A stretch of DNA of 34,352 nt from Anaerosalibacter massiliensis (GTDB lineage Bacteria > Bacillota > Clostridia > Tissierellales > Sporanaerobacteraceae): positions 46,302 through 80,653 of the forward strand of contig CCEZ01000014.1 of NCBI GenBank assembly GCA_000751555.1, in the 5' to 3' direction. Position 1 is the stretch's first letter. The number at the start of each line of letters is the position of its first letter. Both the position numbers and the translations under genes were made by a program. The notes beneath the pieces were generated by a model. The model was not told the DNA's origin, made no database searches, and was given only the letters and a program-made list of their open reading frames with translations. Positions 16,564 to 24,504 of the stretch are shown in pieces.

Positions 16564-17211
16564 ATGGAAGTAAGTAAAGGTAATAAGAGAAAGAAGAAAA
16601 AAGCAAATCAGATACCAGTTGGAATAGGATTATTAATAATAATTATTATATTAGGATATTTGATAAAGAATTTAGGAACTAAACATCCCATGTCTTGGCT
16701 TTTGGGGATACTTCTTGGGTTTACCCTTAGAAATTCAAGATTTTGTTTTACAGCATCTCTTAGAGATCCTGTATTAACTGGAGGTACTAGTCTTTCTAAA
16801 GCAGTGATTATAACTATTGCTTTGGCAACTATAGGTTTTGCAGCTATTCAATATGGAGCATATATTGAGGGAACATCTATACCAGGAAATATAAGCCCTT
16901 CAGGAGTTCATATAGCAATAGGAGCTTTTATGTTTGGTATAGGAATGGTTATAGCTGGAGGATGTGCTTCTGGAACTCTTATGAGAGTTGGAGAAGGTTT
17001 TATGATGCAATGGTTATCTTTGATTTTTTTTATAATTGGTTCCCTATGGGGAGCTAAACATTTTGGATTTTGGGAAAATACTTTTATGAATAGAGGAAAG
17101 GAAGTTTTTTTACCTGATGTTTTAGGTTGGTTTCCAGCTTTAATTTTACAATTTGGCCTTTTATTAAGTCTTTATATTTTAGCAGATCGGTTTGGAAATA
17201 AAAATAATTAA
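16564..17211 (+). CDS. YeeE/YedE-family transporter, N-terminal half
   Basis: This 215-residue membrane protein, with a basic N-terminus followed by about five hydrophobic segments, matches the first half of E. coli-type YeeE/TsuA, the thiosulfate uptake channel. It has the NSRFCFTA motif (Cys61) and AGGCASGTLMRVGEG (Cys134), followed by the usual Trp-rich helix. Full-length proteins are about 350 residues; the second half is encoded separately at 17503. Conserved Cys residues are known to relay the sulfur compound in TsuA. SD GGAGGTGA precedes the ATG. Selenium or other sulfur species are alternative substrates. Confidence 0.9.
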   Translation: MEVSKGNKRKKKKANQIPVGIGLLIIIIILGYLIKNLGTKHPMSWLLGILLGFTLRNSRFCFTASLRDPVLTGGTSLSKAVIITIALATIGFAAIQYGAYIEGTSIPGNISPSGVHIAIGAFMFGIGMVIAGGCASGTLMRVGEGFMMQWLSLIFFIIGSLWGAKHFGFWENTFMNRGKEVFLPDVLGWFPALILQFGLLLSLYILADRFGNKNN

Positions 17212-17235
17212 ATAAAAATTAAGGGGGAAATTAAA

Positions 17236-17466
17236 ATGTCAAAAGAACTAAGATTAGATTGTTTAGGTGAAGCATGTCCAGTGCCTTTGATAAAAACTCA
17301 GAAGAAGATGAAGAAAGTTGGTGTTGGTGATACTTTAGTAGTTGAGGTAGACCATAGTTGTGCTATAAAAAATGTTCCTGAATGGGCAAGGAAAGAAGGA
17401 TATAATTGTGAAATAGATGAAATTGATGATGGGCAATGGGAAATATATATAGAAAAAACTAAATAA
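17236..17466 (+). CDS. tusA: TusA/SirA-like sulfur carrier
   Basis: This 76-residue cytoplasmic protein has the TusA hallmark CPxP box in CLGEACPVPLIKT (Cys9, Cys14). TusA-type proteins carry sulfur as persulfide. YeeE-associated TusA (TsuB) is known to be needed for thiosulfate uptake in bacteria. Here the gene is placed between the two halves of the transporter, 24 bases behind the first and 36 before the second. SD AAGGGGGA lies upstream. The YedF-like selenium group is a possible alternative assignment. Confidence 0.93.
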   Translation: MSKELRLDCLGEACPVPLIKTQKKMKKVGVGDTLVVEVDHSCAIKNVPEWARKEGYNCEIDEIDDGQWEIYIEKTK

Positions 17467-17502
17467 TTAGTGTATTTAACTTTATTGGAAAGGAGGCTAA
17501 AT

Positions 17503-18033
17503 ATGGGGATTAAAAATAGTCCTTATTATAAAAAGTTTCTTAAAAACCCTTGGTCCTATATAACTGGTGCAGTTTTATTAGCTATATTTAATATAGCTAT
17601 TTTTATAATAAATGGCAGTCCCTGGGGGGTTACAACTACATTTTCTTATTGGGGAGCTTGGATATTTAAAGCTCTAGGTGGACATCCTGAATCTTGGGCA
17701 TATTTTCAAGGAAGTAAAGGTGAAGTATTGGCTAATGGTTTTTTTAGTCATACAGGTTCAATAATGAATATAGGTATAATAGTGGGAGCTCTTTTAGCTT
17801 CACTTTTAGCTTCAGAATTTAAGATAAAGAAGATTAAATCTGGCAAACAAGTAGTTGCTGCAATATTAGGGGGATTGTTAATGGGATATGGTGCTAGAAT
17901 ATCATTTGGTTGTAATATCGGAGCTTTATTTAGTGGAATGGCATCAATGTCTCTTCATGGTTGGGAATATCTTATATTTATATTTTTAGGAGCATGGACA
18001 GGTAGTAAATTATTAGTTAATTACTTTATTTAA
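17503..18033 (+). CDS. YeeE/YedE-family transporter, C-terminal half
   Basis: The start is ATG 17503, ten bases after AAAGGAGG, giving 176 residues. The protein starts with NPWSYITGA, like the second half of YeeE proteins, and has the conserved GGLLMGYGARISFGCNIGALFSG region (read as GGLLMGYGARI and GCNIGALFSG; Cys137) followed by the LHGW helix. About five membrane segments are visible. Together with the product at 16564 it would rebuild the complete transporter with all three Cys positions. Confidence 0.9.
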   Translation: MGIKNSPYYKKFLKNPWSYITGAVLLAIFNIAIFIINGSPWGVTTTFSYWGAWIFKALGGHPESWAYFQGSKGEVLANGFFSHTGSIMNIGIIVGALLASLLASEFKIKKIKSGKQVVAAILGGLLMGYGARISFGCNIGALFSGMASMSLHGWEYLIFIFLGAWTGSKLLVNYFI

Positions 18034-18061
18034 TACTGTGAAGTCTAGTAGGAGGGAAAAG

Positions 18062-19009
18062 ATGGCTAAAAAACATGAGAATTACGATGTAGTAATAATT
18101 GGAGCCGGTTCTGCAGGTCTTACAGCTGGCATATATTGTGGTAGATCCATGCTTAAAACTCTTATTATTGAACAGTCTTTAGTAGGTGGCTTGATTACTT
18201 CTACTGAAGATTTGGAAAATTATCCTGGATTTCCTGAAGGAGTAGGCGGGGAAGAATTAATGAATTTATTTTATGAGCAAGCTAAAAAATACGGAGTAAA
18301 GTTTAAATTTACTAATGTAAAAGAAGTAGATTTTAGTGGACAAGAGAAGATTGTGGAAACTTTTAGAAATGTTTATCATACTAAATCTGTTATTATAGCT
18401 ACTGGTGTTAAACCTAGACTAATAGGTTGTAAGGGAGAAGAAGAACTTATAGGGAAAGGAATTTCCTTCTGTTCCACTTGTGATGCCAATCTGTGTATAG
18501 ATAAGGATGTATATGTAATAGGCGGTGGAGATTCTGCTGTTGAAGAGGCAATGTATTTAACTAAGTTTGGTAGAAAAGTGACTATCATCCATAGAAGAGA
18601 TGAGCTTAGAGCTGCTAAATCTATTCAAGAAAAGGCTTTTAAATGTAAGAATCTTAATTTCATATGGGATACTATAGTAACTGAAATAAATGGCACAGAT
18701 TGTGTAGAGTATATGGTTGTAAAAAATGTTAAAACTGGGCAAAAGACTATAATTGGCCCTAGGGAAGGACATACAGATTTTATGGTATTTCCATATGTAG
18801 GTTTAAGTCCAGTGACAAATATATTCGAGGATGAAATAGAACTGGAAAATGGTTTTATCAAAACAGATGAGGAAATGAATACTAACGTGCCAGGAGTTTT
18901 TGCTGCCGGAGACTGTAGATCAAAATCCTTAAGACAGGTAATAACTGCTGCTGCTGATGGAGCTATTGCAGCTATTTCTGCAGAAAAACATATTGATTAT
19001 ATTGAATGA
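18062..19009 (+). CDS. Thioredoxin-reductase-like flavoprotein
   Basis: This 315-residue soluble protein has the FAD-binding GAGSAGLTAG near 14-23, the redox pair CSTC followed by D near 138-142, an NADPH-binding GGGDSAVEEA with HRRDELRA downstream, and the FAD end motif FAAGDCR near 285. All motifs of NADPH-dependent thioredoxin reductase are present. ATG 18062 has TAGGAGGG upstream. No thioredoxin gene is nearby. Its place behind the YeeE/TusA genes suggests it reduces a persulfide or disulfide on TusA or the transporter, or supplies general reductant for sulfur assimilation. Confidence 0.9.
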   Translation: MAKKHENYDVVIIGAGSAGLTAGIYCGRSMLKTLIIEQSLVGGLITSTEDLENYPGFPEGVGGEELMNLFYEQAKKYGVKFKFTNVKEVDFSGQEKIVETFRNVYHTKSVIIATGVKPRLIGCKGEEELIGKGISFCSTCDANLCIDKDVYVIGGGDSAVEEAMYLTKFGRKVTIIHRRDELRAAKSIQEKAFKCKNLNFIWDTIVTEINGTDCVEYMVVKNVKTGQKTIIGPREGHTDFMVFPYVGLSPVTNIFEDEIELENGFIKTDEEMNTNVPGVFAAGDCRSKSLRQVITAAADGAIAAISAEKHIDYIE

Positions 19010-19025
19010 TTTAATATTTTCAAAT

Positions 19026-19071
19026 AAAGGATCATAATTGGTAGTTTAAATTACCAATATGATCCTTTTTT
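19026..19071 (+). terminator. Intrinsic terminator of the sulfur cluster
   Basis: About 21 paired bases with one bulged A and one G-T pair, arms AAAGGATCAT.../...ATGATCCTTT, closing on a central TTTAAA with practically no loop, followed by TTTTTT. It has the same build as the terminators at 8984 and 20427. Confidence 0.9.
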
Positions 19072-19100
19072 ATTTATGGATATTAACTCATATTTTAATA

Positions 19101-19109
19101 TGGTATAAT
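19101..19109 (+). promoter_or_regulatory. Extended -10 promoter of the phosphatase gene
   Basis: TGG followed by a perfect TATAAT (19104-19109), about 80 bases before the GTG start. No good -35 box is seen; the TGn extension can compensate for that. Confidence 0.45.
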
Positions 19110-19187
19110 TAGGATGCCAAATAAGTTTATACAATAAGATAGCATATATTTTAATAAAACACTATATAAAGAGGAGAGGATGCACAG

Positions 19188-19841
19188 GTGAGTAGATATA
19201 AGGGAATTATTTTTGATTTAGATGGAACTTTATTAGATACAATTGAAGATATAGGTGATAGCATGAATGAAGTTCTTGAAAGATTTAATCTACCTACTCA
19301 TTCTTATGAAGAATATAAAAAGAAAGTAGGGGGAGGTTTTAGAAGGTTAGTATTAAAGAACTTTCCTAAAGAAACTGATGAAGAGACAATTAATAATGCA
19401 GTAGATATACTTTTTAAAGTTTATGATAGAAGATATCTCAATAAGACGAGGCCATATAATGGAATTAATGATTTGTTAGATTCACTAGTTGAAAAAGATA
19501 TAAAATTGGCTGTCAATTCAAATAAAAAAGATGAATATACTAAGAATTTAATTGACAAGTTTTTTAAAAGAATACCTTTTGTTAAGGTTTATGGTGAAAG
19601 AGAGGATGTTGACCATAAACCTGATCCTACTACAGCTTTAGAAATTGCAGAGAGCATGGGTCTTAAACTAGATGAAATACTATTTATAGGAGATTCAAAT
19701 GTAGATATTATGACAGCTAAAAATGCTCATATGGATAGTGTAGGAGTACTTTGGGGATTTAGAAACCGTGAAGAACTAGAAAAATATGGTGCAAATTATA
19801 TAGTTTCAAATTGGAAGGAAATTGTGGATATAGTAGAGTAA
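19188..19841 (+). CDS. HAD hydrolase, phosphoglycolate-phosphatase-like
   Basis: This 217-residue HAD-IA phosphatase has motif I DLDGTLLDT near 8-16, motif II NSNKKD near 105-110, the Lys of HKPDP, motif III GDSNVDIMTAKNA, and the GVLWGFRNREEL end typical of Gph/PpaX. It probably dephosphorylates a small phosphate ester such as 2-phosphoglycolate. The start is GTG 19188 after a GAGGAGAGG tract; an ATG eight bases upstream is out of frame and closes after three codons in a TGA that overlaps the GTG. It is a single-gene unit with its own promoter. Confidence 0.88.
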   Translation: MSRYKGIIFDLDGTLLDTIEDIGDSMNEVLERFNLPTHSYEEYKKKVGGGFRRLVLKNFPKETDEETINNAVDILFKVYDRRYLNKTRPYNGINDLLDSLVEKDIKLAVNSNKKDEYTKNLIDKFFKRIPFVKVYGEREDVDHKPDPTTALEIAESMGLKLDEILFIGDSNVDIMTAKNAHMDSVGVLWGFRNREELEKYGANYIVSNWKEIVDIVE

Positions 19842-19913
19842 GTTGAGGGTAGTATATTTTGTAGCATTACGTGTCAAATATGAAATGATTTTTGGAATAA
19901 TGTATTAAAGTAT

Positions 19914-20064
19914 AAAAGTAATTAGAATAAGCAAAATGTGATTACTATGTGACTAATCTAATTAGATATAACAAAAGATGGAAAAGCAATCATCCTGTCT
20001 GGTCACAGGATAATTATTTAATCTCTTATTATGATAATTGCATTTATGTGATCTAATTACTTTT
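19914..20064. repeat. 151-bp element with 13-bp terminal inverted repeats (MITE-like)
   Basis: AAAAGTAATTAGA (19914-19926) is repeated inverted and without mismatch as TCTAATTACTTTT (20052-20064). The interior also folds partly on itself; an inner hairpin ATCCTGT/ACAGGAT with a six-base loop lies near the middle. There is no coding content, and no clear target duplication is visible. The size and ends suit a miniature inverted-repeat element, but a structured RNA is also possible. Confidence 0.4.
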
Positions 20065-20123
20065 GCTTGTATTATCCTATTATATTATTATAAATAAATA
20101 TGGTTTTTATATTTGTTCTATAA

Positions 20124-20422
20124 AAAGCTTTTCTAAGTGATGTGGTCAAGAGTAAACAGGTTATTGAAGATAATTTAAAAGGAGTAGAAGTAGTGGATTT
20201 TGCATATCTATATGGGGATGGGAAAAAAGAATTAGTTCCTGTTATTGAGCAAGCAGGTTTTTCATCTGCTTATATTTTAGCACCAAGAATTATTTTTACA
20301 GAAAATACACCTTTTTGTAGAATAGAATTTTAGTAGATTGTTATGTTTTTAAAAAATCAGTAGAACCATAGTTGGAAAATTTAGAGGTAAAGCCAGATTC
20401 CATGAAAGATACTAAACGATAG
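20124..20422 (+). pseudogene. Remnant of a polysaccharide deacetylase (NodB domain)
   Basis: The frame from 20124 (open to a stop at 20121; GTG at 20142) encodes SKQVIEDNLKGVEVVDFAYLYG and later EQAGFSSAY and PFCRIEF. This follows the C-terminal third of NodB-type deacetylases (SK..IE..L....FAYPYG....V..AGF..A......R), with FAYPYG changed to FAYLYG. After the TAG near 20331 the following frame continues plausibly (VDCYVFKKSVEP, then a stop, then LENLEVKPDSMKDTKR to 20422). The catalytic N-terminal part is missing. Truncation, frameshift and internal stop mark it as a dead gene; its old terminator still follows. The family assignment is from pattern only. Confidence 0.6.
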
Positions 20423-20426
20423 AGAT

Positions 20427-20474
20427 ATAAAAGCTCATATTTAACAATTTAAATTGTTAAATATGAGCTTTTAT
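20427..20474. terminator. Perfect 48-bp palindrome, terminator
   Basis: Two exact 24-base arms (20427-20450 and 20451-20474) centred on TTTAAA; the right arm ends in CTTTTAT. It lies just after the deacetylase remnant and was presumably its terminator. It could also be read from the other strand. Confidence 0.75.
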
Positions 20475-20732
20475 TATATGTAAATATCGCTATAAATGTT
20501 TATTTCTTTGATTATGACTTTTAATTTCTTTACAGGAATTGTCTACTCCAGATTGTCTAGATTTAATAACATCGTCAATAACGGTATGTTTAGTGATACA
20601 ACTATATTGTGAAATATTAAATAATAATGGGAATTTTATAATTTTAAGATTTAGTTAAGGTTAATGTTATCAAGAGTTAAGGACGAAGAGTTAAAATCTT
20701 CTTGTAGTTAAAAAGTACAGGAGGAAAAAAGA
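20475..20732. other. Leader region before the ABC transporter operon
   Basis: No convincing gene is seen in 258 bases. Close to the operon, AGTTAA occurs four times (20653, 20675, 20689, 20706), the first two as AGTTAAGG. These could be direct-repeat binding sites, for instance for the response regulator encoded downstream. SD CAGGAGGAAA directly precedes the ATG at 20733. Confidence 0.35.
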
Positions 20733-21716
20733 ATGATTAACTGGGAAATAAAGAAAATATTCAAATCGAAAAATGGAATAATTGCTTTAATATTATTCCT
20801 TATAATTTCTATGTCTATGGTATTTATAAAACCAAATCAAATTATTCAAGATGGTAGTGAAAATTCAATGTCAGATGAAGAGAAATTTAATATGAAAGTA
20901 GAGTTGTTGAGGGAGCAAAGTAAAAATAAAGGGGAGGATGATATTTCAGAAGAACTTAAGGAAATGTCTAATGAAAAATTAGCTGCAATAAAGTTTTATG
21001 AATATAAGGATACTATGTTTTGGAAGGTATTTAATTATAGAGCATTTCATCCACTTATGAGCTCTATTATGCTTATTATCATAATAATAATTTTTTCTAA
21101 TATCTATACAGATGAAATTGTATCAAATGTTGATAGTTTAATTTTATCATCAGAAAATAAAAACAAAGTTTTGTATTCAAAATTAGCTTTAAGTATAGGA
21201 ATTCCAGTATTTCTTTATACTGTTTATCTAGCAATACAATTTATAATTACTATTATGCAATATGGAAAACCCATTAATGGAGTGCTACAAGCTATAAGAA
21301 TAGTGGACAATCCATTATTACTTAAAGATGCCTATACAATATACAATTTTGTATTACTTAAAATAGGTATTATGTTTGTAATTTTTATTACCTTAGGGGT
21401 ATTGGCAAGCTTATTTTCATTTGTTAGTACAAATTCTATTCAATCTACAAGTGGGTTTTTAATCTTTATATTTTTAGGAAAAGTAATGACTTTAATTAAA
21501 TATTTACCAAAAGAGGTATTGCTTATATTTTCAAGGATTAATTTTATAGATTTAATATTTAATTTTAATGAACTGGTTGGAATGTATTTTGGAAGATTAA
21601 AATTATTTACTATGAATTTAGATATAGCAAATCTATGTTTTGTGATTATCATAGCTATTTTATTTATAGGAATATTTTTGTGTACAAGTATCTTTAAAAA
21701 ATTTTTAACAAGATAG
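20733..21716 (+). CDS. ABC-2-type transporter permease (first)
   Basis: This 327-residue membrane protein has the layout of ABC-2 permeases: a cytoplasmic start MINWEIKKIFKSK, a first helix (about 15-33), a long polar non-membrane loop (about 34-108) and then five further hydrophobic segments. It pairs with the ATPase gene 17 bases downstream and with a second, unrelated-looking permease. Such three-gene exporters next to a two-component system are often involved in resistance to antimicrobial peptides or cell-envelope antibiotics (Bcr/lantibiotic type), but the substrate is unknown. Confidence 0.85.
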   Translation: MINWEIKKIFKSKNGIIALILFLIISMSMVFIKPNQIIQDGSENSMSDEEKFNMKVELLREQSKNKGEDDISEELKEMSNEKLAAIKFYEYKDTMFWKVFNYRAFHPLMSSIMLIIIIIIFSNIYTDEIVSNVDSLILSSENKNKVLYSKLALSIGIPVFLYTVYLAIQFIITIMQYGKPINGVLQAIRIVDNPLLLKDAYTIYNFVLLKIGIMFVIFITLGVLASLFSFVSTNSIQSTSGFLIFIFLGKVMTLIKYLPKEVLLIFSRINFIDLIFNFNELVGMYFGRLKLFTMNLDIANLCFVIIIAILFIGIFLCTSIFKKFLTR

Positions 21717-21733
21717 AGTGGGAGGAATTAAGT

Positions 21734-22621
21734 ATGAATAAACTTGAAATAAAAAATTTAACTAAAAGTTATGGAAATAAAAATGCAAATAACAATATAA
21801 CAATTACATTAGAAAATGGAGTATATGGGCTTTTAGGCCCTAATGGAGCAGGTAAAACAACATTAATGAAGCAAATAGCTACATTAATTAAACCTACAAC
21901 TGGAGAAATAATTTACAATGGCAAAAATATTTACAGTATAGAAGATGAATATAGAGGTGTTATAGGATATCTTCCACAAGAGTTTGGAGTTTATAAAAAT
22001 TTTTCAGCTAAAAGCTTTTTGCAATATATAGCAGCTTTAAAAGGCCTAGCTAAAAGGGAGGCAAATAAGAAAATAGATGAATTATTAAATGTAGTTGGAT
22101 TATATGATGTAAGAAATAAGGCTATTGGAAAATTTTCGGGTGGAATGAAGAGAAGAGTAGGAATTGCTCAGGTGTTATTAAATGATCCTAAAATTATAAT
22201 ATTGGATGAGCCAACAGCAGGATTAGATCCACAAGAGAGAACAAGATTTAGAAATTTATTATCAGCCATATCTAAAGATAAGATAATAATACTTTCAACT
22301 CATATTATTTCTGATATAGAATCCATAGCAAAGGAAACTATCATGATAAAAGATGGTGAAATGATTATGAAGGGAAGTCATAGGGAAATTTTATCTGATA
22401 TGAATGGAAAAGTATATAGAATAAGAACTAATGATGAGAACCAATTAGCAGAAATACAAAGTAAGTATAAGGTAGTTAATCTTCAGAGAGGAATAGATTT
22501 TACTGAACTTAGAATTGTAAGTGATGAAGCTATACCATATGTAAATGCACAGGTTATGGAACCAAAATTTGAGGATGTCTATATGTTTTATTTTGATTTA
22601 GAAAATACAAAGGAGGTATAA
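21734..22621 (+). CDS. ABC transporter ATP-binding protein
   Basis: This 295-residue ATPase has Walker A GPNGAGKTT near 35-43, the Q-loop in YLPQEFGVYKNF, signature FSGGMKRRVGIAQ, Walker B IIILDEPTAGLDP and the switch His in STHIISD. The C-terminal extension after 220 is typical of ABC-2 drug or peptide exporters. It energises the two permeases encoded on each side. SD GGGAGGAAT precedes the ATG, and only three bases separate it from the next gene. Confidence 0.96.
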   Translation: MNKLEIKNLTKSYGNKNANNNITITLENGVYGLLGPNGAGKTTLMKQIATLIKPTTGEIIYNGKNIYSIEDEYRGVIGYLPQEFGVYKNFSAKSFLQYIAALKGLAKREANKKIDELLNVVGLYDVRNKAIGKFSGGMKRRVGIAQVLLNDPKIIILDEPTAGLDPQERTRFRNLLSAISKDKIIILSTHIISDIESIAKETIMIKDGEMIMKGSHREILSDMNGKVYRIRTNDENQLAEIQSKYKVVNLQRGIDFTELRIVSDEAIPYVNAQVMEPKFEDVYMFYFDLENTKEV

Positions 22622-22624
22622 TAA

Positions 22625-23389
22625 ATGGGCCAACTTATAAAGTCAGAATTAAGAAAAATGTTATTTAAAAAAGGTGTTTTAATAGTTTGGGTGGTATCTT
22701 TGTTATTTGGAACGTTATTAATTCATAATGGTACTGTAAGTGAAGTTTATGCAGATGTTTTTTTCAAAAGTTACGGATATACGCCTATAATGGGTTTAGT
22801 TATGTTCATGATTTTATCTGGTGCATATACCTTAGAGTATAATTCAAATATGAGTGACCTAATAAATACTACAAAAAATGGAAAGAAAAAGACAGTTATA
22901 GCTAAGGGAATAGGAGCAGGTATAGCGATTTCCATAGTAAATCTATCTATAGTAACTGTAATATACTTAGATGGACTTAAAAAGGTTCACTTTAAAGGTT
23001 TGGATATACCATTAAAAAACCTTTGGTACTTTAAAGGGATAAGTTCAACTTTAAATGTATTTGAAATGATGCTAATAATGATTGGTACTATAATTATAGC
23101 CTCCTTTTTCTTTGCCCAGTTAGGTTTATATTTATCGTCAATAAGTAAATCAGCTTCTATTCCATTTATTTTGGGTGGTTTGATTATGGGAGTTCCATAT
23201 ATATTAGAGGCTGTTTTGCCTAGTAAATTTATCGTTATGACTCCATTGTGGGGAATGATATCTTCGCAATTAATTAAGCATGAGGTAAGTTTGTCAATAA
23301 TGATAATTCAAGGAACAATATTTGTAGCAGGTTGTTTAATTTTTCCTAGACTCACATACAAAGCATTTATCAAAGAAAATAAAAGATAA
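22625..23389 (+). CDS. ABC-2-type transporter permease (second)
   Basis: This 254-residue protein has about six membrane segments. It starts MGQLIKSELRKMLFKKG, a cytoplasmic amphipathic lead-in as in many ABC-2 permeases; the TNTTKNGKK-like cytosolic loop near 80-90 (LINTTKNGKKK) and the large hydrophobic C-terminal half also agree. SD AAAGGAGG lies in the end of the ATPase gene, indicating tight coupling. It has no obvious sequence likeness to the first permease, so the exporter is probably a heteromer. Confidence 0.85.
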   Translation: MGQLIKSELRKMLFKKGVLIVWVVSLLFGTLLIHNGTVSEVYADVFFKSYGYTPIMGLVMFMILSGAYTLEYNSNMSDLINTTKNGKKKTVIAKGIGAGIAISIVNLSIVTVIYLDGLKKVHFKGLDIPLKNLWYFKGISSTLNVFEMMLIMIGTIIIASFFFAQLGLYLSSISKSASIPFILGGLIMGVPYILEAVLPSKFIVMTPLWGMISSQLIKHEVSLSIMIIQGTIFVAGCLIFPRLTYKAFIKENKR

Positions 23390-23448
23390 ACAAGAATTTT
23401 AGGCAGCATAGATGTTGGATAAATAGTAGAAAATTAAGAGGTGTAATT

Positions 23449-23652
23449 ATGACAAATAGTTTATTTTTAATTGGTATAATAACTTTATTTATTGGATTCT
23501 TTTTTATTGGAATGGGTAGAGTATCTTATAGATGGAGAGCTTTTACAAACAAACCAGCATGGAATGGAAATACGGTAGTTTTTTTAGTTATAGGGCTTAT
23601 ATTTTTAATAGCTGGATTAGTGTTAATATATATTTTTTATCCTTATAGATAA
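23449..23652 (+). CDS. Small membrane protein with two helices
   Basis: This 67-residue protein has hydrophobic stretches at about 5-22 and 42-63 separated by a polar loop containing RVSYRWRAFTNKPAWNGN. The start ATG is preceded by AGAGGTG. No family is recognised. It closes the transporter operon just before a hairpin and the two-component genes, so it may be an accessory subunit or an immunity-like membrane protein. Confidence 0.65.
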   Translation: MTNSLFLIGIITLFIGFFFIGMGRVSYRWRAFTNKPAWNGNTVVFLVIGLIFLIAGLVLIYIFYPYR

Positions 23653-23662
23653 AAACATTAAA

Positions 23663-23697
23663 AAGAAGAACCAAAAAAATATTATTTGGTTCTTCTT
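23663..23697. terminator. Stem-loop after the ABC operon
   Basis: A 13-bp stem AAGAAGAACCAAA/TTTGGTTCTTCTT with a nine-base loop. The T-rich flank is better on the minus-strand side (TTTTTAATGTTTTT). On the plus strand it may allow partial read-through into the response-regulator gene. Confidence 0.6.
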
Positions 23698-23726
23698 ATC
23701 ATATGGCATAATAGTATTAGAACATG

Positions 23727-23750
23727 CTAATATTAGTATTACAATATTAG
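23727..23750. promoter_or_regulatory. Inverted repeat before the response-regulator gene
   Basis: Arms CTAATATT (23727-23734) and AATATTAG (23743-23750) are exact, with an eight-base centre, and lie 36 bases before the start of the regulator gene. It could be an autoregulatory binding site. Confidence 0.35.
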
Positions 23751-23785
23751 GTAAATAACAGGAAAATGTGATAGGGGTGTTTAGT

Positions 23786-24502
23786 ATGGAAAGGTCATTA
23801 AGTAAAGAAAAGATATTAATAATAGATGATGAAGAGGATATATTGAAGTTATTGTCTATGGTGCTAAAGAAAGAGGGTTTTGAAAATATATATACAGCTG
23901 AGGACGGAGTAAGTGGATTTGAATTATTTAGAAAAATTAATCCAGATATTATTCTTTTAGATATTATGCTGCCTGATGAAGAAGGATATGAGGTTTGTAA
24001 AAAAATCAGAAGAATTTCCAATGTTCCTATTTTATTTATATCAGCAAAAACTGAAGAAATTGATAGAGTATTAGGTTTTGCTTTGGGAGGAGATGATTAT
24101 ATAACAAAACCTTTTAGTACCAAGGAAGTAGCTTATAGAATAAAAGCTCACTTAAGAAGAAGTAATTATAAAGATGAAGAAAAAAATAAGAATGTTATAT
24201 TAAACGTTGGAGATTTTCAAATAGATGAGGAAAAGATAGAAGTCAGGAAAAATGGGAAATTAATAGAACTGAAACCTAAAGAATATAAAATGTTTTTGTA
24301 TTTGGCAAAGCATCCTAATCAGATTATGAGCAAGGAAAAATTGTGTAGTGAAGTTTGGGGAGAAGAATATATAGGCTTTGATAATACTATAATGGTACAT
24401 ATAAGAAGATTGAGAGAGAAAATTGAAGAAAATCCATCTAATCCAAAATATATTGTTAATATAAAAGGTTTAGGATATAAATTTGTTTTAAAGGATGAAT
24501 AG
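23786..24502 (+). CDS. OmpR/PhoB-family response regulator
   Basis: ATG 23786 is preferred over GTG 23768 because AGGGG lies eight bases before it, giving 238 residues. The receiver domain (about 8-120) has acidic IDDEEDI, phospho-acceptor Asp in ILLDIMLPDEEG, and the Lys of YITKPFS. The winged-helix DNA-binding domain (about 140-238) has the family pattern LKPKEYKMFLYLAKHP and the recognition helix DNTIMVHIRRLREKIE. With the kinase two bases downstream it forms a two-component system that probably controls the adjacent ABC exporter. Confidence 0.95.
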   Translation: MERSLSKEKILIIDDEEDILKLLSMVLKKEGFENIYTAEDGVSGFELFRKINPDIILLDIMLPDEEGYEVCKKIRRISNVPILFISAKTEEIDRVLGFALGGDDYITKPFSTKEVAYRIKAHLRRSNYKDEEKNKNVILNVGDFQIDEEKIEVRKNGKLIELKPKEYKMFLYLAKHPNQIMSKEKLCSEVWGEEYIGFDNTIMVHIRRLREKIEENPSNPKYIVNIKGLGYKFVLKDE

Positions 24503-24504
24503 GT

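Noticed and set aside
19180-19191. Three-codon ORF (ATG to TGA) overlapping the GTG start of the phosphatase gene
   Set aside because: The SD is too close to this ATG for efficient use, and such short overlaps occur often by chance.
20487-20650. Minus-strand open stretch of about 50 codons
   Set aside because: No start codon with SD and no recognisable motif; it probably arises by chance in decayed intergenic DNA.
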